A stretch of 43,595 nucleotides of DNA from assembly GCA_964646425.1 (NCBI GenBank), contig CAZYEI010000009.1, forward strand, positions 1 through 43,595. The letters run 5' to 3'. The notes beneath the pieces were generated by a model that made no database searches, had not been told where the DNA came from, and saw only the letters and a program-made list of their open reading frames with translations. How positions within the stretch are numbered: the stretch's first letter is position 1; each line of letters begins with the position of its first letter. A program made the position numbers and the translations under genes. Source of the stretch: CAZYEI01 sp964646425 (GTDB lineage: Bacteria > Bacillota_I > Bacilli_A > RFN20 > JAISJY01). Below are positions 17,814-26,486 of this stretch, in pieces.

Positions 17814-17842
17814 AAAATGCACTCTTTTTAGAGTGCATTTTT
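17814..17842 (+). terminator. Intrinsic terminator after tsf
   Basis: AAAATGCACTCT (17814-17825) pairs with AGAGTGCATTTT (17830-17841) over 12 bp around a TTTT loop, with a short T-tract. It separates rpsB-tsf from pyrH. pyrH has no obvious promoter in the 22 bases left, so the downstream genes probably depend on read-through. Confidence 0.85.
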
Positions 17843-17864
17843 ACAAAGAAAATGGGGGCTAATT

Positions 17865-18593
17865 ATGAAAAAATATCGTCGAGTTCTTTTGAAAATTAGT
17901 GGAGAATCGTTAGCTGGTAAAAAAGAAGATGGAATTCTAAGTGTCGAGATGCTAAATAATTATGCTGATGTAATTTCAAAAGTAGTAAAATTAGATGTTG
18001 AAATAGGAGTTGTAATCGGTGCTGGCAATATTTATCGTGGGAAAATAGGCGAACAAATCGGCATCGAAAGAACAACAGGAGATTATATGGGAATGATTGC
18101 AACTGTAATTAATTCTTTAGCGTTACAAAATGTTTTAGAAGCAAGAGGGATTGATACACGTGTAATATCTGCAATACCAATGGATGCTGTTGCGGAACCA
18201 TATATAAGAAGAAGAGCTATCAGACACTTGGAAAAGAAAAGAGTTGTTATTTTTGGCGGTGGAACTGGAAATCCTTTCTTTTCTACAGATACTGCAGCAG
18301 CTTTAAGAGCCAATGAAATTGAGGCGGAAGTAATTTTAATGGCAAAAAATGGTGTTGATGGTGTTTATTCAGCAGATCCAAGAAAAGATAAAGATGCTAT
18401 TTTATATAAACATATTAGCTATGAAGATGTTCTTCATCAACATTTACAAGTAATGGATACAACAGCTGTATCTTTATGTATGGATAACAATATTGAAATT
18501 AAAGTGTTTAATATGACAAATACTGATAATTTAATAAAAGTTGTTGCAGGTGAAGAAATTGGAACAACAATTAGTAATAGAAAAGGAGAATAA
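17865..18593 (+). CDS. pyrH: UMP kinase
   Basis: Bacterial-type hexameric uridylate kinase of the amino-acid kinase family, converting UMP to UDP for RNA and sugar-nucleotide synthesis. The 242-residue product has the N-terminal LLKISGESLAG, the GAGNIYRG loop, GDYMGMIATVINSLALQ, FGGGTGNPFFSTDTAAALRA and MAKNGVDGVYSADPRKD, all canonical. The start has ATGGGGGC just upstream. It opens a tight run of six co-directional genes (pyrH-frr-uppS-cdsA-dxr-rseP), an order widely conserved in Firmicutes. Confidence 0.98.
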   Translation: MKKYRRVLLKISGESLAGKKEDGILSVEMLNNYADVISKVVKLDVEIGVVIGAGNIYRGKIGEQIGIERTTGDYMGMIATVINSLALQNVLEARGIDTRVISAIPMDAVAEPYIRRRAIRHLEKKRVVIFGGGTGNPFFSTDTAAALRANEIEAEVILMAKNGVDGVYSADPRKDKDAILYKHISYEDVLHQHLQVMDTTAVSLCMDNNIEIKVFNMTNTDNLIKVVAGEEIGTTISNRKGE

Positions 18594-18598
18594 TTATT

Positions 18599-19138
18599 AT
18601 GGATATGAATTTATTAAGAGATAAAATGAGTAGAGTTCTTGATAATTTATCAAAAGAGTTTGCTACAATTAGAACTGGAAGAGCTAATGCAAGTGTTTTA
18701 GATCGTATTAGTGTAGAATATTATGGATTTATGACACCATTAAAAGAAATATCTCAAATTACTACTCCTGAAGCTCGTGTCATTATGATTAAACCATATG
18801 AACAAGAAGCTTTAAAAATGATTGAAAAAGCGATTAGAGATTCAAATATTGGTTTAAATCCTAATAATGATGGAACGGTTATTCGTTTAAATATTCCTGC
18901 TTTAACCGAAGAAAGACGTAAAGAGATTGTTAAATCATTAGGAAAAACAACTGAAGAAGCTCGTGTTGCAATTCGTAATGCAAGAAGAGATGCTAATGAA
19001 ACTTTAAAGAGAGATAAGACTATTCCTGAAGATCAAAGAAAACGTGATGAAAAGGAAGTTCAAAAAATAACTGATGAATTTATCAAGAAAATTGATGATG
19101 CTGCAAAAGCAAAAGAAAAAGAAATCATGACTGTTTAG
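18599..19138 (+). CDS. frr: Ribosome recycling factor
   Basis: Splits post-termination ribosomes together with EF-G. The 179-residue product (family usual about 185) has EFATIRTGRANASVLDRISVEYYG, PLKEISQITTPEAR, IRLNIPALTEERRKE and the C-terminal helix DEFIKKIDDAAKAKEKEIM. The ATG at 18599 is 9 bases after AAAAGGAG; a second ATG two codons later is the less well-spaced choice. Five bases separate it from pyrH. Confidence 0.98.
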   Translation: MDMNLLRDKMSRVLDNLSKEFATIRTGRANASVLDRISVEYYGFMTPLKEISQITTPEARVIMIKPYEQEALKMIEKAIRDSNIGLNPNNDGTVIRLNIPALTEERRKEIVKSLGKTTEEARVAIRNARRDANETLKRDKTIPEDQRKRDEKEVQKITDEFIKKIDDAAKAKEKEIMTV

Positions 19139-19159
19139 TAATCAAAGGAGGAAAATCTC

Positions 19160-19900
19160 ATGGCTTGGTTTAAAAAGAATGGCGAGGAGTTTCCTCCTTT
19201 ATTAAATATTCCAAAACATGTTGCAATAATAATGGATGGTAATGGTCGGTGGGCAAAAAAAAGAGGATTGCCTCGCAGTATGGGTCATTCTAAAGGAATC
19301 GAAACATTTAAACAAATTTGTGAAGCAGCAGATAATTTTGGAATTAAGGCTTTAACTGTATATGCTTTTTCTACCGAAAACTGGAAGCGTCCTCAAGAAG
19401 AAATAAACTATTTGTTTGATGCTGCCTATGATTTTCTTGAAAAATATCAATCCACTTTAATTCAGCGACAAACTAGAATGTTTGTAAGTGGAAAAATTGA
19501 TGTTCTTCCTGAAAGATTAAAATTAAAAATAGAAGAATTAATCGAAAAAACTAAGCATTTTGATAAGTTATATTTAAATATAGCTTTAAATTATGGCTCA
19601 TATTTAGAAATAACAAATGCTTGTAAAGAAATTGCTAACAAAGTTGTTAATAAACAACTTACTATAGATGAAATAAGTGATGTAGTGATTTCTAATCATT
19701 TATATACTAAAGAATTGCCACCGATTGATTTAATGATTAGAACCGGTGGCGAAAAAAGATTATCTAATTTTATGTTATTTCAACTTGCTTATAGTGAAAT
19801 AGCATTTGTTAATACTTTATGGCCTGATTTTACTAAAAAAGAATTTTATAATGTTTTACAGGATTTTAATAAGCGTAATCGTCGATATGGAGGATTATAA
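19160..19900 (+). CDS. uppS: Undecaprenyl diphosphate synthase
   Basis: Cis-prenyltransferase that extends farnesyl diphosphate to the C55 carrier lipid for peptidoglycan. The 246-residue product has the catalytic Asp26 in IMDGNGRWAKKRG, TVYAFSTENWKRP, NIALNYGS, and the family signature around DLMIRTGGEKRLSNF and LAYSEIAF. The start is set by AAAGGAGG. The last codons contain the cdsA ribosome binding site. Confidence 0.97.
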   Translation: MAWFKKNGEEFPPLLNIPKHVAIIMDGNGRWAKKRGLPRSMGHSKGIETFKQICEAADNFGIKALTVYAFSTENWKRPQEEINYLFDAAYDFLEKYQSTLIQRQTRMFVSGKIDVLPERLKLKIEELIEKTKHFDKLYLNIALNYGSYLEITNACKEIANKVVNKQLTIDEISDVVISNHLYTKELPPIDLMIRTGGEKRLSNFMLFQLAYSEIAFVNTLWPDFTKKEFYNVLQDFNKRNRRYGGL

Positions 19901-19901
19901 T

Positions 19902-20756
19902 ATGAAAACAAGAACTATTACAGCTGCAATTTTGATTGCAATTTTCTTGCCAGTATGTATTATTGGAGGAGCATTATTTTATGGTGCTACTGCTTTAATT
20001 GTAGCAGGGGGCATTTTTGAATTATTCAAAGTTAGAGATGGAAATGAAAATAATCATCAATGGCCTATATATATTAAAATTATTGGTATAATTATGGGGT
20101 TATTAATGTTTATGTGGCCTGAACTTATGAATATTAATATTAATGGTTTAAAAGAGTTTATGTCTAGTCCATTTATTTATTTTCCTATTTTGCCATTTAG
20201 CATTCTATTTTTATTAATGTTTAGTGGTGTGATTGCAAATGAAAAGATTAATGTAGCTGATGCTTGTTATATAATTGCAATGATTACTTTTTTAGCAATT
20301 GCTGGTCAATGTTTTGTTTATGTAAGATCAAGAAATTTAAATACACTTATATTTGTTTTATTGTCATGTGTTATTAATGATACTGGTGCTTATTTTGTTG
20401 GCTGTAAATTTGGAAAGCATCATTTGAATGAAAGAATTTCACCTAAGAAATCAATTGAAGGTTCATTTGGTGGATTTGTTCTAGGTTCTATTGTAACAAT
20501 TGTATCTGGTTTGTGGATTTTACCAATAAACATTGAATGGTATTACGTAGTATTAATTTCATTAATACTTGCAGTTACTGGACCAATTGGAGATTTGATT
20601 TTTAGTGCAATTAAACGCCATTATGGTGTGAAAGATTATAGCAATCTATTACCAGGACATGGAGGTATATTAGATAGAGTAGATAGCATTTTAATAAATA
20701 CATGTGTATTTTCTGTTTTATATCTTGCTATAACGAATGGAAGTATTTTCTTTTAG
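19902..20756 (+). CDS. cdsA: Phosphatidate cytidylyltransferase
   Basis: Integral membrane enzyme making CDP-diacylglycerol from phosphatidate and CTP for phospholipid synthesis. The 284-residue product has about seven or eight hydrophobic segments and ends with the CdsA signature, S-x-x-KR-x4-KD...LPGHGGILDRVDS, near residues 245-270. I start at ATG 19902, with GGAGGA at 19889-19894 inside the uppS 3' end; the frame is open further upstream but that overlaps uppS. The neighbour uppS also feeds envelope synthesis. Confidence 0.95.
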   Translation: MKTRTITAAILIAIFLPVCIIGGALFYGATALIVAGGIFELFKVRDGNENNHQWPIYIKIIGIIMGLLMFMWPELMNININGLKEFMSSPFIYFPILPFSILFLLMFSGVIANEKINVADACYIIAMITFLAIAGQCFVYVRSRNLNTLIFVLLSCVINDTGAYFVGCKFGKHHLNERISPKKSIEGSFGGFVLGSIVTIVSGLWILPINIEWYYVVLISLILAVTGPIGDLIFSAIKRHYGVKDYSNLLPGHGGILDRVDSILINTCVFSVLYLAITNGSIFF

Positions 20757-20774
20757 TTTATAGGTGATTTAAAT

Positions 20775-21932
20775 ATGAAAAAGATAGCAATTTTAGGAGT
20801 ATCTGGTTCTATTGGTAAACAAAGTGTAGATGTTATTCGTCAAAATCCAAATTCATATGTACTTTTAGCCGCTAGTGTAAATACTTCTATCAAATATTTA
20901 GAAGAATTAGTTTTAGAATTTAAAACATTAAAATATGTTTGTGTTTGTGATTACAATGCATATTTAGAATTTAAAAATAAATTCCCTAATATTAAGGTTT
21001 ATTATGGCGAAGAAGGATTAAAAACAATCGCTACATTAACCGAAATAAATTATGTTATTAATGCTGTTGTTGGTTTTAAAGGTTTAATTCCAACATTAGA
21101 AGCAATAAAAAATAAAAAAGATATTGGTTTAGCAAATAAAGAAACTTTAGTTGCTGCTGGAGAACTTGTAATCAAAGCAGTACAAGATAATGGAGTAAAC
21201 CTTTATCCAATTGATAGTGAGCATAGTGCTATTTTTCAATGTTTACATGGAGAAAATAGTGAAAATGTGGATAAAATAATATTGACTGCAAGTGGTGGTG
21301 CATTTCGTAATCTTTCAAGAGATGAATTATTAGAGGTTACTCTAACTCAAGCGTTAAAGCATCCAAATTGGAGCATGGGCCCTAAAATTACTATAGATAG
21401 TGCCACAATGGTAAATAAAGGATTAGAAGTAATTGAAGCATATTGGTTATTTAATGTTAATTCTAATAAAATTGAAATATTAATACATCCACAAAGTATT
21501 ATTCATTCAATGGTGCAATTTAAAGATAATGCGATTAAAGCACAACTTGGAACTCCTGATATGCGAATTCCAATTTCATATGCATTATCTTATCCACTTC
21601 GTAATAAATTAAATAGTAGTGAATTAGATTTTACTAAGGTAACTAATTTGACATTTAAGAAGCCCGATTTTGAACGATATCCAGCATTAAGATTAGCGTA
21701 CGAAGCATTAAATAAATTAGGGACTATGCCTGCGGTATTTAATGCTGCAAATGAGGAAGCTGTATCTTTGTTTATGAATGGAAATTTACCATTTTATAAA
21801 ATTGAAGAATGTATTGAAAAAGCAATGAATAATCATAAAGTAATAGATTCGCCTACATTAGAAGATATTTTAAACGTGGATAGTGAAACTAGAAAATATG
21901 TAAATGATTTAGTGATGAAAGGAGTGATGTAA
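20775..21932 (+). CDS. dxr: 1-deoxy-D-xylulose-5-phosphate reductoisomerase
   Basis: Second enzyme of the MEP isoprenoid pathway, NADPH- and divalent-metal-dependent. The 385-residue product has the N-terminal nucleotide site GVSGSIGKQSVDVI, GLANKETLVAAGE, the metal site PIDSEHSAIFQCL, LTASGGAFR, HPNWSMGPKITIDSATMVNKGLEVIEA and FNAANEEAV. All key residues look intact. Its presence shows that this organism makes isoprenoids by the MEP route, matching the adjacent uppS. Confidence 0.98.
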   Translation: MKKIAILGVSGSIGKQSVDVIRQNPNSYVLLAASVNTSIKYLEELVLEFKTLKYVCVCDYNAYLEFKNKFPNIKVYYGEEGLKTIATLTEINYVINAVVGFKGLIPTLEAIKNKKDIGLANKETLVAAGELVIKAVQDNGVNLYPIDSEHSAIFQCLHGENSENVDKIILTASGGAFRNLSRDELLEVTLTQALKHPNWSMGPKITIDSATMVNKGLEVIEAYWLFNVNSNKIEILIHPQSIIHSMVQFKDNAIKAQLGTPDMRIPISYALSYPLRNKLNSSELDFTKVTNLTFKKPDFERYPALRLAYEALNKLGTMPAVFNAANEEAVSLFMNGNLPFYKIEECIEKAMNNHKVIDSPTLEDILNVDSETRKYVNDLVMKGVM

Positions 21933-21935
21933 TCA

Positions 21936-23153
21936 ATGTTTATAATTGATTTATTAGTATTTATTTTAGGATTGTCAATATTAATTATGGTTCATGAACT
22001 TGGTCATTTCCTTTGTGCCAAAGCATTTAATGTATATTGCCATGAATTTTCAATTGGAATGGGTCCTGTTGTAGTAAAAACTCAAAAAGGTGAAACTCAA
22101 TATAGTATTAGGGCCTTACCAATTGGTGGATTTGTTAGTATGGCTGGAGAAGGCGTGGATGAAGCAACAAGTATTAAAGAAGAAAATTATGTTATTGATA
22201 CTGAAAAACAAAAATTAGAAAGTAATGAGATTAAAGAAAATGAATTACCTAATATTCCTTATGAAAGAACAATTAATGGTATTTCAGCATGGAAGCGATT
22301 TATTGTTATTTCTGCAGGAGTAATTATGAATTTTATTTTTTCATTCATTTTCTTATTTATATATATTTTTTCTACAGGAATGCCTGATGGTGACGTTAGA
22401 TTAATTGCTGATAAAGATAGTATAGCATATAATGCAGGTATTACAGCTGAAATAAGAGTAAATGGTATTGAAATAATTCATATTATTCCTAATGAAAAAG
22501 AAGATGTCTATATTGAAATGAAAGATGCAAATGGTGCTGATTCTTTAAATACTTATTTAACTCAATCTTCAAATGCAATTGTTCAACAAAAAATTGAAGA
22601 AACTGAGCAATGTATTGTTTTTAGATATTTAGAAAATGGTGAAAATAAATTAACTAATAGAGTATGTAGGCCCTTTGGAACAGTGAAAAATGAAAATGGT
22701 GAAGAAAGTTACACTTCTAAAGCACTATTTGGAATTCAAATTGGTGAGCATTTAAGTAAAGTGGGATTTGGTACTGCATTTGTAGAAGCCGGTAAATTAG
22801 AATGGGAATTAGGTACATTGATTTTTAAATCATTAGGTACATTATTTACTGCCGAAGGTTTTTCTCAAGTTTCTGGAGTTGTTGGTATTTTCTCTGTTTC
22901 CCAACAATTTGCTAGTATGGGATTTGGTTATTATATGTACTTTTTAGGTTTTATTTCTGTAAATTTAGGGGTTATGAATTTACTTCCTATTCCAGGATTA
23001 GATGGTAGTCAATTAGTTGTAATAGCTATAGAAGGAATTACAAGAAAGAAAATTAATAATCGAGTGAAGGCAATTATTAACGGAATAGGATTAATATTTT
23101 TACTGTTATTAATGTTTGTTATTATGATTAAAGATATAATTGGTTTATTTTAA
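21936..23153 (+). CDS. rseP: RseP-type site-2 protease (zinc metalloprotease)
   Basis: Intramembrane metalloprotease of the M50B family that cleaves anti-sigma factors or signal-peptide remnants. The 405-residue product has the zinc motif HELGH at residues 20-24 in the first membrane helix, a PDZ-like region in the middle (GMPDGDVRLIADKDS...AGITAEIRVNG), and the C-terminal NLLPIPGLDGSQL motif supplying the third zinc ligand. It overlaps nothing and begins 3 bases after dxr, with AAGGAGTG inside the dxr end. In many Bacilli proS and polC follow; here a terminator and asd follow. The name RasP/YluC is equally valid. Confidence 0.95.
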   Translation: MFIIDLLVFILGLSILIMVHELGHFLCAKAFNVYCHEFSIGMGPVVVKTQKGETQYSIRALPIGGFVSMAGEGVDEATSIKEENYVIDTEKQKLESNEIKENELPNIPYERTINGISAWKRFIVISAGVIMNFIFSFIFLFIYIFSTGMPDGDVRLIADKDSIAYNAGITAEIRVNGIEIIHIIPNEKEDVYIEMKDANGADSLNTYLTQSSNAIVQQKIEETEQCIVFRYLENGENKLTNRVCRPFGTVKNENGEESYTSKALFGIQIGEHLSKVGFGTAFVEAGKLEWELGTLIFKSLGTLFTAEGFSQVSGVVGIFSVSQQFASMGFGYYMYFLGFISVNLGVMNLLPIPGLDGSQLVVIAIEGITRKKINNRVKAIINGIGLIFLLLLMFVIMIKDIIGLF

Positions 23154-23186
23154 AGAAGTTGCTGGTGGCAACTTCTTTTTCTTTTT
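23152..23186 (+). terminator. Intrinsic terminator after rseP
   Basis: AAAGAAGTTGC (23152-23162) pairs over 11 bp with GCAACTTCTTT (23168-23178) around TGGTG, followed by TTCTTTTTC. It begins within the rseP stop codon and ends the pyrH-rseP run. Confidence 0.9.
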
Positions 23187-23214
23187 CATATATTGTTTTG
23201 AAGGATCTGAGATT

Positions 23215-24207
23215 ATGGAAAAGGTAAATGTTGCTATAGTTGGTGCAACAGGATTAGTTGGGCAAACATTTTTAAATGTTTTAGAAGAATATGATTTTCC
23301 GATAAATAAACTCTTTTTATATGCATCTAAAAAGAGCGAAGGGAAAATAATTGGATATCGGGATCGAAAATATTCTGTAATAGAATTGAATGAGAAAACA
23401 ATAGTAAATGTGGATATAGCATTTATGAGTGTTGGAGAATCGTTGTCAAAAAAATATGCACCATTGTTTGAAGAAAAAGGTGCAATTGTTATTGATAATT
23501 CAAATGCATGGAGAAATAATGAGGATTGTGCTTTAATTGTTCCTGAAATAAATATGGAATCGATAGTTGGCAAAAGAAATATTATAGCTAATCCTAATTG
23601 TTCTACGATTCAATGTGTACTACCTTTAAGTGCACTAGCCAAAAAATATGGAATAATAAGTTTAAGATATATAACTTATCAAGCAGTTAGTGGTAGTGGC
23701 GTTAAAGGGATAAAAGATTTATATAGAGGAAATAATAATCAAGAAATGAACTTTTATCCTTATGATATAACTAAAACATGTATTCCTCAAATTGGGGACT
23801 TTTTAGATAATGGATATACTAAAGAAGAAATGAAAATGGTAAATGAAACACGAAAGATTTTAAATTCTCCTAATTTAAAGATTAGTTCTACTTGTATTAG
23901 AGTTCCAATTGAAAGAGGACATGGCGTTGTTGTTTATGCAAAATTAAAACATAAATTTTCTATTAAAGATATTAAAAAAATATTGGCAAATCAAAAGGGA
24001 GTCAAAGTAGTTGATGATATCGAAAAAGAAAAGTATCCTGTAACTACATTAGTTAGAGATAAAGATGAAGTAATTGTGGGACGGATTAGAAGAGATTTAA
24101 TAGACCCAAATTGTTTGATTTTTTATTGTGTTGCTGATAATATTCGTAAGGGAGCAGCAAGTAATGCTGTTCAAATTGCTCAAAATTTAGTGACAAAGAA
24201 TTATTAA
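23215..24207 (+). CDS. asd: Aspartate-semialdehyde dehydrogenase
   Basis: NADPH-dependent reduction of aspartyl phosphate to aspartate semialdehyde, branch point to diaminopimelate/lysine, threonine and methionine. The 330-residue product has the N-terminal VAIVGATGLVGQTFL, DNSNAWR, the catalytic Cys129 in NPNCSTIQ, the acid/base histidine in RVPIERGHGV and the C-terminal GRIRRDL and DNIRKGAASNAVQIA. I start at ATG 23215 with AAGGA at 23201-23205; the frame is open upstream but runs through the rseP terminator. No other lysine-pathway genes are next to it. Confidence 0.97.
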   Translation: MEKVNVAIVGATGLVGQTFLNVLEEYDFPINKLFLYASKKSEGKIIGYRDRKYSVIELNEKTIVNVDIAFMSVGESLSKKYAPLFEEKGAIVIDNSNAWRNNEDCALIVPEINMESIVGKRNIIANPNCSTIQCVLPLSALAKKYGIISLRYITYQAVSGSGVKGIKDLYRGNNNQEMNFYPYDITKTCIPQIGDFLDNGYTKEEMKMVNETRKILNSPNLKISSTCIRVPIERGHGVVVYAKLKHKFSIKDIKKILANQKGVKVVDDIEKEKYPVTTLVRDKDEVIVGRIRRDLIDPNCLIFYCVADNIRKGAASNAVQIAQNLVTKNY

Positions 24208-24269
24208 ATTCCTTTATTTTTAATAGTTGTTTATATATAATATACTTTGTGCTTGGAGGTGCGATTAAT

Positions 24270-25133
24270 ATGTATGAAAAATTAATTAAATCTGTTACTG
24301 CTAAAGCCTTAAAAGTAACTGAAAATGATGTTGAAGTAATTGAAAGATTAAAACTTGGAATGAGTAATTTAATCTTTTTAATAAAATGTAAAGATAAAAA
24401 ATATACTTTTAGGATACCTGGTGAAAATTCTGAAGTATTTGTTGATAGAAATACGGAAAAAAATGGATTATTGCTTATTGATTCATATAATTTATGTGGT
24501 AAAACTCTTTATTTTGATGATAATGGGATTAAAATTTCCGAATATATTGAAGGGCGAGTTTTGCATAATAGTTTAAGGGAACAAGATTATAAAAATGTTG
24601 CTGATATTCTTCATAATTTACATAATATTGAAATTAAATATGTTAATTCCTATGAACCATTTGAAACTTTAAATTATTATGAATCTTTAAATACAAGTAA
24701 AGTAAATAATAAATATCTAAAGATAAAAATGAAACTTTTAGAGTACAAAGACTTTTTAAAAAAACAGCCTAAAGTATTATGTCATAATGATTGTCAACCA
24801 TCAAATTTTGTGTTTGGTGATGACAAAAAGATGTATTTATTAGACTATGAGTTTATAGGTGCAAATGATCCATTATATGATATAGCTTGTTTTGGAAATG
24901 ATAATATAGATGATGGAGTAAAGTTGTTAAGTGCATATTTAACTCGTTCCCCATTGCCAGATGAATTAAATAGGTATTATTTATGGAGAACTTTTCAAAA
25001 TCTTCAATGGTTTCAAGTTGCTATGTATAAACATGAATTAAATATGGATAAATCACTAGCAATGAATTTTGAAGATATTGCCTATATGTTTTTAGCTAAA
25101 GCAGAAGTATCAATCAAATGTATAAGTAGATAA
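24270..25133 (+). CDS. LicA-like choline/ethanolamine kinase-family protein
   Basis: A 287-residue aminoglycoside-phosphotransferase-fold kinase. The catalytic loop CHNDCQPSNFVF lies near 171-182 (Asp174) and the metal-binding aspartate in LLDYEFIGAND near 192, followed by DPLYDIACFGND. The N-terminal part LGMSNLIFLIKCKDKKYTFRIPG matches the LicA/choline kinase lobe. LicA phosphorylates choline for decoration of teichoic acids or lipids; the substrate here is not provable and no licB/licC/licD genes are in the window. The start at ATG 24270 follows TTGGAGGTG (24254-24262). Confidence 0.8.
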   Translation: MYEKLIKSVTAKALKVTENDVEVIERLKLGMSNLIFLIKCKDKKYTFRIPGENSEVFVDRNTEKNGLLLIDSYNLCGKTLYFDDNGIKISEYIEGRVLHNSLREQDYKNVADILHNLHNIEIKYVNSYEPFETLNYYESLNTSKVNNKYLKIKMKLLEYKDFLKKQPKVLCHNDCQPSNFVFGDDKKMYLLDYEFIGANDPLYDIACFGNDNIDDGVKLLSAYLTRSPLPDELNRYYLWRTFQNLQWFQVAMYKHELNMDKSLAMNFEDIAYMFLAKAEVSIKCISR

Positions 25134-25155
25134 CAAAAATTATCTACTTTTTTAA
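25124..25155 (+). terminator. Terminator of the LicA-like gene
   Basis: AAGTAGATAA (25124-25133) pairs with TTATCTACTT (25140-25149) over 10 bp with a 6-base loop, then TTTTT. The stop codon TAA lies in the left arm. Confidence 0.8.
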
Positions 25156-25186
25156 TAAAAAAGTTGCATATATTATTATGCAACTT
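25155..25186 (-). terminator. Terminator of the thioredoxin-like lipoprotein gene
   Basis: AAGTTGCATA (25161-25170) and TATGCAACTT (25177-25186) form a 10-bp stem. Read on the minus strand it is followed by a T-rich tract, and it starts at the stop codon of the minus-strand gene. It lies back to back with the plus-strand terminator of the LicA-like gene. Confidence 0.75.
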
Positions 25187-25616
25187 ATAGAGTAACATAT
25201 CTAAGTATAAATGATTTAATACTTTTTGTACTTTTAAAATGTTTTTCATTATCAAGCATATTGATTGTATTGATTATTTCGCCATCTTTTATTATTGAAA
25301 TTGCTGGAGTAGCATGATAGTCGATAATTCCTTTAACTTCTAAATAATTGATTTTATAGATAACGATAGATGTTTCTTCGATAAAAGGATTTAATTTATC
25401 ATTAAATAATTTACAAGAGCCACAAGTTGGTGAAGATATATAGAGGATAAACGATTTATGCTCAGATATCATTTGATTGTAATCTTCTAAATTAATTTCT
25501 TTTGGTGCACTAATACCATTTTGTATTTCTGCAGGAAATTTAGAAACCATTGGTGTACAAGAAGAAATTAAAAGAATAAAAGGTAAAATAAGATACCATA
25601 TAATATTTTTTTTCAT
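25185..25616 (-). CDS. Thioredoxin-like lipoprotein
   Basis: A 143-residue lipoprotein. The signal peptide MKKNIIWYLILPFILLISSC ends in lipid-modified Cys20, placing it on the outer face of the membrane. The mature part has a thioredoxin-like fold: SPTCGSCKLF with the CxxC pair at 65 and 68, and the cis-proline motif ATPAIS. The function is probably thiol-disulfide chemistry outside the cell; the partner is unknown. I start at the ATG whose complement is at 25614-25616, with AGGAG just upstream on the minus strand. It lies 63 bases downstream of another thioredoxin-like gene in the same direction. Confidence 0.85.
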   Translation of the reverse strand: MKKNIIWYLILPFILLISSCTPMVSKFPAEIQNGISAPKEINLEDYNQMISEHKSFILYISSPTCGSCKLFNDKLNPFIEETSIVIYKINYLEVKGIIDYHATPAISIIKDGEIINTINMLDNEKHFKSTKSIKSFILRYVTL

Positions 25617-25640
25617 TTGATATTCTCCTATTTTTAAAAG

Positions 25641-25671
25641 TAAAATAAAAGGCAATTATAAATTGCCTTTT
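25641..25671 (-). terminator. Terminator between the two thioredoxin-like genes
   Basis: AAAAGGCAATT (25647-25657) and AATTGCCTTTT (25661-25671) form an 11-bp stem with a 3-base loop. On the minus strand it is followed by ATTTTATTTTA. It lies just after the stop of the longer thioredoxin-like gene. Confidence 0.75.
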
Positions 25672-25679
25672 TTATTTAA

Positions 25680-26453
25680 TTAAAGTAATTCTAATACAGC
25701 TTTAAATTCAGCAACGCCTGCTTCAAAATTGTTTTTAGCTGTTTCCCAAGCTTTGATTGTTTCATGGAAACGAAGTACTGCATTTGTTTCTCCAGATATG
25801 TCACCATATAACATACCCATAACTTCACCTTTTACAACATATAAAATAGTAGGAGTTTCAGCAGAATAAAATTCAATTTCATCTCCAATTGTAGACATTG
25901 TATCATATTCAGCATCTTCGAATTCTTCATATGCTGGAATATAATATTTAGTCATTAATTCATCTTCATAGGTATCAACTAATTCTTGTGCAGCATCTTT
26001 ACCATCATCTTCATATACTGAATTGATATATTCAATGTATTGATTTGAGTAGTAATAATAGATATCATCACGATAAGTTTTACCCTTATCACTATCTGTA
26101 AAAACATTTAAAACATTCTTGTTAAAACTTTTGCATAAAGAACAATCAGTTCCACCGAAAATCACAATAAATGTTTCATCTTTGTCAAACATGTTAATTA
26201 AATCTTTTGTACCTTCTGCACTTTCACCATTTTTTGATTTTCTTCCACCTAATTCTTCAATGTGTTGAGGCTCTTCAGAATCAGTTGTAAACCAACCTTT
26301 TACTGTGTCCCATGCATCAGGCGCAGCAGTCAAACCGAAAATAATTGCAAATATTAAACCAACCATTAATATAGGTTGTATCCAAGCGTTTTGTTTTACA
26401 TAACGCCAAATTGATTTAAAAAAACCACCAATGGCCTTAAAGACTTTTTTCAT
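25680..26453 (-). CDS. Membrane-anchored thioredoxin-like protein with long insertion
   Basis: A 257-residue protein. A basic, aromatic N-terminus (residues 1-22) leads into a membrane helix at about 26-44; the rest should lie outside the cell. GGTDCSLCKSF carries a CxxC pair at 104 and 107, and SAETPTILYVVKGEVMGM holds the cis-proline of a thioredoxin fold. Between them are about 90 residues, rich in Asp, Glu and Tyr, where a plain thioredoxin has about 40. The start is supported by AAGGAGG on the minus strand. I do not recognise a named family; it may partner the neighbouring thioredoxin-like lipoprotein. Confidence 0.8.
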   Translation of the reverse strand: MKKVFKAIGGFFKSIWRYVKQNAWIQPILMVGLIFAIIFGLTAAPDAWDTVKGWFTTDSEEPQHIEELGGRKSKNGESAEGTKDLINMFDKDETFIVIFGGTDCSLCKSFNKNVLNVFTDSDKGKTYRDDIYYYYSNQYIEYINSVYEDDGKDAAQELVDTYEDELMTKYYIPAYEEFEDAEYDTMSTIGDEIEFYSAETPTILYVVKGEVMGMLYGDISGETNAVLRFHETIKAWETAKNNFEAGVAEFKAVLELL

Positions 26454-26486
26454 ATAAAAAATCCTCCTTAAACTAATAGCCTATTA

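Noticed and set aside
17814..17842. Hairpin after tsf considered as a leader regulator of pyrH (pyrimidine attenuator).
   Set aside because: It is a simple 12-bp terminator with no alternative pairing or PyrR-binding motif visible; an end-of-operon terminator is the simpler reading.
23140..23214. Longer N-terminus for asd with a run of phenylalanines.
   Set aside because: The extension is the translation of the rseP terminator hairpin and T-tract; the ATG at 23215 has a ribosome binding site and begins exactly at the family's usual N-terminus.
23145..23573. A 142-codon minus-strand open frame opposite the start of asd.
   Set aside because: It runs through the rseP terminator and opposite the conserved nucleotide-binding part of asd, with no start signal or family resemblance.
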